DNA of 64,000 nt from Lethocerus indicus (taxonomy: Eukaryota; Arthropoda; Insecta; Hemiptera; Belostomatidae), in the NCBI GenBank assembly GCA_019843655.1, contig JACDQD010000003.1:28570224-28634223 (forward strand), in the 5' to 3' direction. Of this stretch, positions 11,031-22,097 are shown one piece after another. The first letter of the stretch is position 1. Every line of letters starts with the position of its first letter. The position numbers and the translations under genes are program-made. The notes under the pieces were generated by a model. That model was not told the origin of the DNA. It did no database searches and worked only from the letters and a program-made list of their open reading frames with translations.

Positions 11031-13050
11031 ACGCTTTGACATCCGGCCAAATTACTACACTACGCCAAATATCGGTCATCTCATTCTCTATACAGTTTAA
11101 ACAACTTAACCGTTATCGATTTATAGATTAAGTTACCCAATTGTGTGGAATATAAAACAACAATGTGCACTACTTATTCTATTTGATTTCACTTACTTAA
11201 TATAATTTTTTATAACCTCTCTTCATCGTCAGTAAAGTGGTACTGTATATGAATGACATACTACTAATAGTAAAATATCAATAAAATATATTAAAATGGT
11301 AAAACCGATCTACCAAGTAGGAAAGAGGATATATTCCAAACCCATTTTGATATTACTTAAGATGAGTTATATAACGACAGAGAGGAGGGAGGTGTTATAT
11401 TATTCTAATTAACACGTTTTTACTGACGTGGTTTTCACGTAACTTAATTCGGTCCGTTTTTATAGCGTATTTATAACTGGCGCCTTTATTATATTATTCC
11501 GATCAATGCGGTCTGCGGTATGATTTTTCAGAACCGTTTCTGGAGGTTATTCAGTCGAAAGAGTTAGTTATGTAACGGCACAAAAATAAAAATGAAATAA
11601 TATTCGTCTCGTTTAAAACATGACTGACATAACTGCGTCGGTAACTCAATTTTTTTTCAATATTTTTTCCCTTTGTTATAATTTTTAACAGACGGTATAT
11701 GATTATATAATGTACAATAGTGGATATTTATTTGGATATACTGTACTTCTTTAAATAAGAAACTAGAACTCGTTAATTTTATGATCTTTTACTCCGTCGA
11801 TTGAGTTTTTTTTATTTAGACCGAACTAGTTTACAACAACCGCAGTGTATGCACGTATAACCCGGACTATTTTCAACCGACTTTCTTCACAACCATCAGG
11901 TCTCGTTATTGCGAACGGTAAAGTACCGTTCTCGAATATTTTAACCCGAAGAGCGAATACAACGAACGAAAATAACAACAGCGAAGGGGGAGGGGGGGAG
12001 ACACGCCCACTTCACAAATACAGATTGAACGGGAAGCGCGGACCAAAAATTCAACGTCCAGGGGAACCGCCTAAGCCGAAACTCTTTCTGTTTTCTGTTC
12101 CTCCCCTTCCCCCCTCGCCATCCCCCCACCAAACAGACAGATACACGCAGAGCAGATCCTGCATTGCGGTCGCGTTCCGCTCATTGTTCCACTTCCGCGC
12201 AACGCGCAGTCATTTTACGGGCGGCCGGTTCCGAAAAGGTAGAGCCGGGTCGGGCTGTCCCCTGTCCCAGCCTGCAACATTCAACAGCCCCTCATTTTAT
12301 AGATGAATCCGCTCTGTACCCGTTCTCCAAATTGTACCGAATTAGCTGTTGCCCCAATCTCCGGTTTGAATCGGGCGCGAACAATCCTTATTGGACGGAC
12401 CTTCCTACTTTTGCTAATGCGATTTTAATGTACCGCCCCTTCTTGCGGCGGCACATACTTTAAAGGACGATTTACTATCAGTTGTTCGTTCGAACCACTC
12501 CTAGACCTCCTATTCCATCAATACTCCCGATTGAACATAACGGCGGCGGGTTTTCGGTACAAGAAAAAGTTCTGTCTCACTTATACGACCGTTAGCTCGC
12601 TCTCGTTATTAAACCTGATCTTAATTATGATAGGACGAGTACCGAGCTTTCTATAGTTCCTGTCATTAACTCGATAATATATGCGAAGGCGGTTCGACTT
12701 TTGGATTCAATCTGTCGAAAAATAGCCTCGTTAGGTCAGGGAATGGGGAGGTGCTTGTTCCTGATCGGAATGCGAACATCCAGGGAACTGTAGTCTAGCG
12801 AGGTCATTAATATGCAGGCAATCTGGACACGCCGCTCATTAATTACAGCAGATAAGTTAGCGCGTAGGCCCGGACTCGGTAAAAGTTTGAAACGCAAAGT
12901 TTACAACAAGCCGAGGGGCGCTCTGAAAATTTCAAACGCGACCCGAACACATTCGGACGCAATGCGGAGCGGCGGCGAAAAAAAGGGGGGAATGAAGAAG
13001 TGGGACAAACTGGAGTCGCCGAATTTCCCCGTCATGTTTTATTCAGGGAT

Positions 13051-13077
13051 TCCCTCCCTCCCTCCCTCCCTCCTCCC
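13051..13077. repeat. (TCCC)n microsatellite
   Basis: Tandem TCCC units with one shortened unit; the G-rich strand is the Rbfox sense strand. Confidence 0.9.
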
Positions 13078-16000
13078 TACATGCCGCCTGACCGCTCTTC
13101 GTCGCACCGAAGCGGGACAATTAGAAAATTAGCCGGGGACGCGGACGCAATTGGAAATGTACGACGGCGCCTCTTGCAAACTCCCGGCCGATAATTCCAG
13201 CCTTTTTCCCTCCGGTCGAATAGCCCCCGTTTCGAGTCAGCGCCTTTTTCAATGGGCCGAAGCCCCCTCCCCCCTCCCTTACGACTACAGCGACGGCAAA
13301 TCTCGTCCCAGAATCACAGTTTCCCCTTCAGATTCAAATCGCTGAGAAAAACCTAGTCCCTGTGTATATTCAACGCTGTCCAACTTATTAGGCCGAAAGC
13401 GCTGCGCAACTTCTGCTGTTAAATGCTGAAGTACGACGCATTTCTGGTCTTGCTCTGCGTAATTGATAAAAACAATTTCACATCTGGGTGCATTGCGTCA
13501 TAACGCTACATTCTTCGTCGTACTGATACTTGAGACTCGGTCTTAAAGCTTAGTCGTTTATGATTTATTATAATAAAAAAATAAATATTAGCCAACATTT
13601 TTAAAACTCTATTTGACCGTTAAATAAGGATTTAATGAAACAGGCAACAAACAATGAACACATTTAGAAGACTGCTCTTAAGTTTAAAACAACTTTCCAC
13701 GCGCTGTTTGGTTCTGCGCTACACGGTATTCATAATAGAAATATTACATTATAAATATACTAATATTACCGAATTCATATAATAATGTATGTTCACCTTC
13801 ATAGCCGTATTAACTGATTAATGTCATGCCTTATATTAATAAGTCGCTTTACATCAAAATTCACATCACTCGCAAGATGTGATGTTTGATTTTGGTACCG
13901 GTAAAAACAACCGTAATTGGAGAGTGGACCAGTCGTATTAGAATGAACTAAATCTTAATTAATACATTAGCACTGTCCTCTTTCTTTTTGCTTTATTACA
14001 TTTACTAGCCTCGGAGAGGGCAATTTTCCGAATCAGTGAGCACTGAGGCTGAAACGCGGGGGGCGAGTATAAAATTAACTTGGCTCCTGGAACCTATCTG
14101 AGTCTGACTTTGTGCCTCAAATTGAAATCAAAATGTATTCGGTACTGAATTGGGCGTCGGGGAAAGGCGGGGTCGACTTTGTAGCCGGTTGGGAAAAGTT
14201 GAGAGAAGCGGGGACGAGAACGAGGACGGGGCGGAGGACGAGCACGTATTGGGCCGGTAGCCCAAAGCCGGTGGGGGCCGCCAAACGGAATAAATAATTG
14301 GACCAAAGCGAGCGACGCTTTAAATAATGAAAAGGCCGTCTCATCATTAACGTTGTCCGTCCAGTCCCCAACGCTGCTCCCCAACTTTTACCGTCAGATT
14401 CGTTATTGTCCCCGGTCCTGTTCTCATCTCACGGCGCTGCGCTGGCTTTTGAACTTTTAAGCATTAGAATTAAAAAAAATAAATAAAATATATATACGAC
14501 GATATTTATTCGACAATTTTTTATTCAAAAGCTATTCGACTGTTCCATTATGTCTGAACATATTTTTAGGCAGAGCACGTAGTCTACGGGGAAATGCAGT
14601 TTCAAAGTTCGGACGTTATTTACACATAGTGTTATTTTTTTAGGGGTTTAAGGCTTATTATGATAGTCAAGTCTTAATCCAATTCTCAACCACATTTATC
14701 CTAAAGAAACTGGACAAGAAATCTTCGCAGTAAGAATAAACGCCCGAGGTAGCCCCACCCACTGACCCACCGCGTATCTAAATTTTAATGAAAGGCGGGA
14801 AAATCTTATTTTTAGGTATTCAATGGGGATTAATGGAGTATTACTAATCGAATGGAGGAATAGTAGTGATTCTACGACCGACGTTAAAAATATTTAAATC
14901 ATCGATAAGAAACTAACCGCTTATTAAACCTTTCGAGACCAGCGTTTCCGTGCGATGAGAAACTGGGGGGAAATGACACACTAGTATCTGATTGAAAATG
15001 TCTCTTCTTTTTTTATTTTAAATTTAAATTTTTAATTTATTTCACGAACAGTTAGCATTTAGTTTTAAAATGGAAATCATAAATCATACTGTACGAAACA
15101 CAGCTTTAATCGAAAATGTCAACTTATAATTAACGAATGATATTTCTACAAATTTTTATAATTCTTTCGTGACTTAAAAAACAGCTTTTTATTGCCAATC
15201 TTCCGAGACCTGGTCTGGGAGTTAGCCTGGGCTGCTTTTACTTCTCTAATATTATATCAGACACTTATTATATCGAATTTAATTTGTACCACACTGTTCT
15301 TTCCTTCTATTGTAAAACGTTTGAGCCTGATAAAACACACTATCGATGTTCTTAGGAAGTGACATCACTGCCACAAAAATAAATATATTCGCGAACATGA
15401 AGAAACGACTCAAGAATTTCGAATCGTTGGCAGAAAGATATGTGGCCCGCGCCATCACATTTGGAATACTAAATAAAATAGAGGACTAATAAAAGGAAAT
15501 AAAATTTAGGTTTTCAATATACATTTAAGTGATAATTAAGCACTGGCACACTTATGATAATTTAATGTTATAATATCAGTAAATATGAACTGCTCAGACT
15601 ATATACATCCCTTGGAAAATTTGGATCGATTCATAGGAAATGTATTGATCATAAACAACGACTCCTTCATACATCTCTTTTTTGCTTTTTGAACTACTTT
15701 ACTTTAACTATCGCCCAAACCTAATACCGAAACTAGTAATAATCCAGTGCTGTCCCCGTCGAATTCAACGTAAATACTACTGTTAGCCTATTTCAGGAGT
15801 GTAGTAAAAGCAGTTGAGCCAACCTATTGTAATGTTATAAAAAAAATCAATACAAAGTACATGCAAAAATGTGTGCGCTATGTTACAAAGCACGATAAGT
15901 ACTGAACCTGAGGTAAAAAAAAGGGAGAGGTAAACATGGACCAATGTCATGCAATAATGTAGGCATAACAGAACAGTGGTTTTTCAACAATGCATTCTTT

Positions 16001-16640
16001 TGACTAATTAAAACAATAAGTACTAATCATAGATGTAAAATTATGGAAATTACGCATAAAAAGGTCGTTTATTATATATATTAGGAAGAAACAAATGCTA
16101 GCCATACTGTATTCGTGTAGGATGCTTTTCATTTTCAAACGGGTAGCTAATTAGAAGGTTTTTAAAGAAATGTGCATATCATGTACAGTGTGTGTACAGT
16201 AGTACAGGTTTAACTGTTGACTACATGCTTGTACACCTAACATAGGTACTAAAATATATACATAATCAAAGCCAATGTTCAGCGTCCCCCGGAATATACA
16301 TGGAAAAAATATATATGTGCGTTCCAAAAAAATATCATTTAATGCACCCACAGCCAAAAAATTCTCTAAACAATCTTGCATGTAAATATACACATATGTA
16401 AAGTGTCTTACAAGTAAATTTATTTACAACGTTCGTTCCGGAACCAAAATATGTGTTAAAATATTCACTATGTCATTCTATACTTCATTCCGAAATTTAA
16501 TTACAACAGAGACAACATTAATCGTTCGTTTGAAAACTTTAATTATGAATACATTTCCGAGCCATGGTCCTTTAGACGTTTGATCAGCTTCGCGATCAAA
16601 TAAAACTCACACAATGCCATGAAGGTAAATAAGGTGTGTA

Positions 16641-16646
<6 letters not shown>

Positions 16647-16686
<40 letters not shown>
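16647..16686. repeat. (TA)20 microsatellite
   Basis: Forty bases of perfect TA, preceded by an imperfect GTGTATATATG lead-in. Confidence 0.95.
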
Positions 16687-16687
<1 letters not shown>

Positions 16688-17075
16688 GCACAGTAAAGCC
16701 ACAACTGTTATATTAGACTAATAATCCATAAGCAAGTATGGACTTGATGTCCGCTCCCCATTAATTGCAACTTTCGAAAACATGGTTCACTTGTTATCTG
16801 TAGTAAGGCTGTAATTAGACCCACAAAGCGAGAAAAAGATTAATGCGGAGATTTAAAAAATGTTTCTGATTCTCGCACAGTTATCTATGCAGGATAAAGT
16901 TCGAGACGTGATGAAAATATTCACCATATGTCATATTTGGTGCGCAGTTTCCGGTGCATTTATTGTTTAATGCTAAAAACAATTAAACTTATCGAAGCAT
17001 GCTCTACCATTGCTGTCGATGTAATGATCGTCCGGAAAAAAGGCGAATCGGTGACGTTCTAATGTTTATTTATAA

Positions 17076-17246
17076 CAGAGGTGTCCAACTGGAGACTCTT
17101 TCTTTCGGTGTCAAATAAGGACCGACCGGCAGATTTTTAGATCGATTTTTAGTGATTTCATCAGTCAACTGAAATTTACGGGAAGCATGGTTGGGCTTTT
17201 TACTTTATGATGAAGGTAAAATACACTAAATACGTTTGACATTGTT

Positions 17247-17283
<37 letters not shown>

Positions 17284-17840
17284 TGTGAAGGGATCAATCA
17301 TTTTGGGGGAGGTTAGGGGGTTATAATGTTAGTTGATAGTTTTTATTCGCCTCAATGGGATTAGAGATACAGTGTTCGACCGACTTTATTGTCATCGGGT
17401 ATTTTGTCCCTGAGGCGCATTTTGCTTGCATGGCAGTTTTATTTTAGGATCGCACGCTATTTTTTGTAGGCTATGCGGTTGCTTTACGTGGGGTATTTTT
17501 GACATTTTGTGGGTTTTAGGTTTCTGGAATTCAATTACTGGCACTGGTGATAATACTAACTATTACGTGTTTACTAATACAGAAAGGCGATGCGGAGGAA
17601 AAGAATCTCCATCAGTCCATTCGGCACACGGAATGAGTTTTCGACGTGTCGTGGGCCTGGAGGCTCCAATTTTGGGCGCTTATGTGTCGCAGGAAAGCGC
17701 GTTTTATTATTTAATTACGAAACTGATTATTAACGGGTTCGAAAGCAGGAAAACACGCAAATATTTTTCTTACGACTCGACGTCAATTGTCTGGCGTGAC
17801 GATCAAACGCGAGAGGACGGACTCGAGTTCGACACCTCTA
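17076..17840. mobile_element. Nonautonomous hAT-like DNA transposon (about 765 bp)
   Basis: The left end reads CAGAGGTGTCCAACTGGAG. The right end, reverse-complemented, reads TAGAGGTGTCGAACTCGAG: 16 of 19 positions agree. CAGNGGTGTCNAAC is a common hAT terminus. The adjacent decamers TTATTTATAA (17066-17075) and TTATACATAA (17841-17850) agree at eight of ten positions, longer than the usual 8-bp hAT duplication and in AT-rich DNA, so the duplication is uncertain. A (TG)15 array lies inside. An open frame at 17426-17881 overlaps the right end, but I see no transposase motif in it. The element ends about 400 bp from the 355-nt Rbfox exon. Confidence 0.65.
17251..17280. repeat. (TG)15 microsatellite
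   Basis: Thirty bases of perfect TG inside the second hAT-like element. Confidence 0.95.
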
Positions 17841-18236
17841 TTATACATAAACTCGCGCAGTTTTCAGAATTTAGAAACTAGCTAAACATTTAATTTATAA
17901 ATATACACAGACACAAAAAAGGTTATAATACAACAGGTAAATATATTAATCCGTCGGCGCCTGGAGTTACTAGGTATCTTTCATTAGTCGTACTAATATA
18001 TAATCGACTTTCTTAGACGTAATATTTGACACGTACAGGCAAGCGTATATCTACTCGATTCCATATTATGTTCGTGGCGTCGAGCAAATGCCTCTCGTCA
18101 GGAGGATTCGGTGCGACGTACCAAACCGGGAATTTATTTCAAGTCGCAACTCCAGTCGCCGACCGACTAAAACTAACATAGAATTGCGGTAAACCAAGCG
18201 AGCAAAAGTGCGGCCGAAAGCCGGTGCGATACTTAC

Positions 18237-18591
18237 AATGCTGACTGTCTGCTGGTCGAGTCCGTTAATCTGTGGTTGTGCCGAGGGCGAGAAAGGTGCT
18301 CCAGGTCCCTGAGGGGCGGACGGCGGTGCGGAGGGCGCGGCGACGGTAGGCGGGCCCCCCGCGGCCCCCGGCCCCGCCTCCTTCCCCTGGGCCGCCCCCG
18401 CCTCCTGCTGCTGCTTCAGCGACTGCTGGGCGGCAGCGGTGGCCGCCGCCGCGGCAGCGGCACCCGGGGGCGGTCCGCCCACGACGCCCGCCGCCGCAGC
18501 CGCAGCCGCCGCCGCCGCAGCTGCCGCCGCCGCCTCACCGTTCTGCGCGAACTGCGCCGCGTAAGGCCCCCATACCCGCCTGCACCATGTG
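18237..18591 (-). CDS. Rbfox1: Rbfox upstream exon, Ala/Pro/Gln-rich N-terminal region, with a suspected one-base indel
   Basis: The acceptor is TTTGTTTCAG ending at 18592 and the donor is GTAAGT after 18237. The long frame reads PYAAQFAQNGE, then 15 Ala codons, GVVGGPPPG, a second Ala run, a Gln-rich stretch, a Pro/Ala/Gly region and finally QPQINGLDQQTVSI. It joins in phase 0 to [11 protein letters not shown] of the 270-nt exon. PYAAQFAQNG matches PYASAQFAPPQNG near the N-terminus of vertebrate RBFOX1, and QTVS followed by QTE echoes its QTVSGTATQTD. The first codons after the acceptor, in phase 0, read H-MVQAGMG but run into the wrong frame at a five-base C run (18567-18571, GGGGG in sense). 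With one base fewer the exon would be 354 nt and open throughout. Alternatives are an upstream exon leaving two bases, or an acceptor inside the exon (for example just before TTCGCGCAG). The ATG at 18588-18586 could serve as an internal start, like the Met of MAQPYASAQF in vertebrates. Confidence 0.88.
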
Positions 18592-19425
18592 CTGAAACAA
18601 AACAACGTACTTAGTCAATAACGAGCGTAACAACTTCCAATTATAATCGCCCAACTTCAATTTCGTCCGATCCGTAGAAATCGAAATATACTTGGCCCAC
18701 TTTTGTGTACGCGACGAATGAGAGGACGTATACTTGGACTAAAATTAGTTTTATCACCCTACTGTCCCCGAATCGCAACTCCGTCAATCATTAGAATTAA
18801 CAGTAAGGACCGAATCGACACGTTCAGGCGCCGAATGAGGTTTATTGGACGCTACTTAATCTAAGCGACAAAAAAATTCAATAATCCGTTAGGGACGAGA
18901 CGGATTGGAAAATAAATTGGTACGGGGCATCGGAGATCGAGCGGGGGCGGGAGGGAGCAATACTGCTCTGGAGATCCAATTACCGGGGGGAGGCCCGAGG
19001 CCCGATTCGATTGCTCAGGGCCCAGTCGCAAAGGCTCACGCCGGCCAAACGACTAAATCATGACCGCTCTAATCCGCCTCCGGTTACGCCCGGAACCAAT
19101 TTAAAATTCGAGAAGCGGGGAAATAAACGAAGAATTCATTGTCCACTCTACCGATGAAATCTATTTGTGGCCAATGCCCGAATCGTAATTTGATTCTGAC
19201 TGGAAGATGTTAATAGTTGATTTAAGTATCGGTTTAATCAGGCAACTGGACACCTGATAGTGACGGGGCGGGGACGGATGGGGACGGATAGTATAATCAT
19301 TGCTATATTCTGTCCCCGCAGGGTGTTTAGACCCACTCCGCTACACCGATTTCGGCCGTAACACCACATACTAATTCATTGATAGAGTGCTAATGAACAT
19401 GGCTAGAGCCCGTAACCGATCTAGC

Positions 19426-19470
19426 ATAGGACCAAATCAGCGGTGGCAGAAGCGTGGTGTCCGAATTGTT
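19426..19470 (+). repeat. Dispersed repeat family 1, copy 3
   Basis: ATAGGACCAAATCAG is followed by CGGTGGCAGAAGCGTGG and GAATTG, aligning with the GCGAGTGGAGACAGAG and GAATTG blocks of the copy at 3926-3965. Confidence 0.6.
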
Positions 19471-20821
19471 GCCGCTGTGAAAAATATAGGCAACCTGCAA
19501 TTAACGTTCGTAGAATTGATTGTTTCGGCACATTTAGGTTCTTTGTGACTTATAAAAATAAGTTGAACCAGGGAAGAGTATTATACGAACAGAGATAGTA
19601 AGTAGCTAGGGGCCGATAGACGGCAGTTTCTACAGAAGTTTACGAGATATAAAAGGGTCGTAAAACCCTAACCGGCCTTACCTACAAGATAATCCGGTGT
19701 AAATTTACAGCCAACACTAAAATCCTAACAACCCTTCTTTTTTTCTCATCCAGGCCATCGTTACCGGCTACCGAAATACGGGCATGGGAAAATCGAAGGA
19801 ATATGATGTGGAGACTCGGGGGAGGAATCATATACCATAGAGGGGCCCCGATACATTATTAACGATCGGTTAGGAGGATCATATAATCTGGGAGTCCGGT
19901 CGTTAACAGCGTCCTATATATTCAGGGTTGGTCGTAACTCAGAGGGAGGAGATGCCTCTGTTTCCTGATGCGGGCCCTAACTTGGTCTTCCCCTCCTCCT
20001 GTCCATCTCTGCTCTCTCCCGATCCCAATTAAACCCTACTGGAATGTATACTTTTCGAATAATATACACAGCTTATTCCAATTAATTAAACGCACTGAAC
20101 CGAAACATCGATTCTCCTACGGCGAATCGAATTTTTCTTTTCGAATCGAATCTTTCTTCGCAAATTGAATTGCGAAGTTCAACTGACGTAAATAACCGTA
20201 ATAGTAAGTAACTATAAACACTTGGCAACGGCGTTGTGCCTTATATAAGGTCTTAATTAACCAACTTCAACCAATATAACGTGGAAATCAAAGTAGACTC
20301 TGCGGTGGGACGCGAGAGTCTTAAACCGAAATAACTCGAGGCCGGCTCGACGACAGCAGCACGCTGTCTCCCACCGGGGGATGACAATTACGGTGGCCGA
20401 AATCCATCACACTGGTGAAACAAACAATTTCACCAAGTATCCAATCGTCGAATAATAAACACAGTAGAAGTATCTCCAAGAAAATCTCATTTGCCTGGAT
20501 TGAAACTAATTGAATCAACTGTTCATGCAATTTCCCAATTTAAGAGAAAAATTGCTTCCGTAGTATACGACTGGCAAAACCCCAACTATTCATTCGTCCA
20601 CCGACGCGCCTTGCTACATCAATTAACATCTCAGCACGTTATATTTCCAAAGACAATTTTCAGTAAACTACTGCAATATTCCACCATGGTGATTGACTGC
20701 AGTTATATACAATTACTAATGACAGTATATAAAGTTCATCAGTTAGAGTCCAGGAAACTAAGGTACGGACTAAAACTGAACGTTTTTAAGAATGTTAATT
20801 CGGAGATTTTTTAGGTGTAAA

Positions 20822-20848
20822 TATTATGACTGAGGAATTGTCATAATA
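20822..20848. other. Perfect 9-bp inverted repeat with 9-nt loop
   Basis: TATTATGAC at 20822-20830 pairs with GTCATAATA at 20840-20848. No T run follows directly and no function is assigned. Confidence 0.5.
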
Positions 20849-22085
20849 CTAATAAACTTGTAACTGTCACTGTGATAATAAAAATTAAACAAATTACGGA
20901 TATTTTTAATTAAGTTTTTTAAATGTATACTTAACATCCGTTGTGCCCAGTATAAACACGGCAAAAAGAGTAATAAACATCCAGGCCCAAAAAGAGCCTA
21001 CTTTCCGTATTATCTGTCACACGCCACAGAAAAAATACAGCTTATTCCAGAGGGAGGTCCTATTTCCCGTGGTATTAACGCGCGCGACCCTCCAAAGAGG
21101 AAGGTGGATTCATCCCTCGGGGGCGATTAGTCCCACTCGTCCTTCCCGAACCATCATCATCTCCGGACGGAACAAAAACCTCTCGGCCCAAAATGCTTGG
21201 GTCAGTATACGGTTGTAGGATTGTCCAGTTTGGCAAAAACTCATATAACCCAATAATGAACCGTGCGCAGACAAATGCCATTCGAAGGATAAGAAACACA
21301 TAATGAGCAACCTCTTCGCATAAATCGCTGTCCTCAAACAAAAATACAAAGTCACAATTTGGGCATAGTTAAATTCTTAAATCATGCGCAATATTTGCCC
21401 GCATAAATTAAAAATTAATTGTTCGATTCCAGTTGGTGATGCGGAGAAATTTCTCTTGTAATAAGGAAGTACTACTGTAAGTTTGATCAAATTAACGTTA
21501 TATGACACAACTTCTAATTCCTTTAAAATGCACCATACATTTGTCTACAGACAAACTCCTTTATGTTTGTTTGTAGACCCTCGAATTACAATTTAAATAT
21601 TTAGTAAGATTAAAGTTAGAAATAATGTAACAGGGTATTGATGGTGGTAACTGGATAGCTCAACGTTGGCCGATCCAACTACTGACGGAATACTGCTGAC
21701 GATAGCGAGAAGGTGAAACCGATCTAACGTAAGATTAAACAAGCGAGACGAGGCAGGAAATTAAACAAGCGATGATATTCCCACTCGTCCCGGTAACGCT
21801 CTTCGTGCGGAATAAAGGATAATCACGGGTCTATAAGTTTTAAATCAGAGCGGTCGGGAGACCGGATAATCGAGATAGCCGAGTCGAGGTCGCGAAAGCC
21901 CCGAAAAGACTTTTTCTCGAGGAACGAGGGATTGGAGAGTGGACAGTAGGGAAGTGGCGTGTCACCCAGGTGGGAGAACACGGGCTTGATCCCAGGCTGA
22001 TTAATCCGGGATGAAGGGAGATTCGCATGGCTATCCCGGACCGGTCCCAAGGGGGACAAAAACAGGGTCTAGGAAATAGAGGATG

Positions 22086-22097
22086 CCCCCCCCCCCC
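22086..22097. repeat. C run (12 bases)
   Basis: Twelve C on the plus strand. Confidence 0.9.

Larger units (their letters stand above)
1171..18236 (-). other. Rbfox1: Large Rbfox intron, about 17 kb
   Basis: The borders are GTAAGT at 18236-18231 and TTTGAACAG at 1179-1171. Inside I recognise two hAT-like elements, one tRNA-derived SINE, copies of two dispersed repeats, (TA)n and (TG)n arrays and one RFX-type X-box. GC-rich patches occur near 5430-6550, 10850-11040, 11980-12450 and 12950-13350; none shows a recognisable protein. Open frames of 60-153 codons occur on both strands but lack plausible splice context and similarity to families I know. The rest looks like ordinary intron sequence. 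Confidence 0.85.

Noticed and set aside
11845..12306. 153-codon plus-strand open frame
   Set aside because: Pro/Ser/Arg-rich composition reflects a GC-rich patch; no recognisable domain and no neighbouring exon structure.
15975..15992. CAGTGGTTTTTCAAC, resembling a hAT terminus
   Set aside because: No matching inverted end was found within several kilobases.
17426..17881. 151-codon plus-strand open frame
   Set aside because: No domain I recognise, no splice or promoter context, and it runs across the end of a hAT-like element; its length is compatible with chance in 64 kb.
18276..18614. 112-codon plus-strand frame rich in Arg
   Set aside because: Antisense of the Ala-rich Rbfox exon; Arg runs come from the opposite strand of GCN repeats.
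19318..19335. CAGGGTGTTTAGACCC, resembling a hAT terminus
   Set aside because: No partner end or target-site duplication was found.
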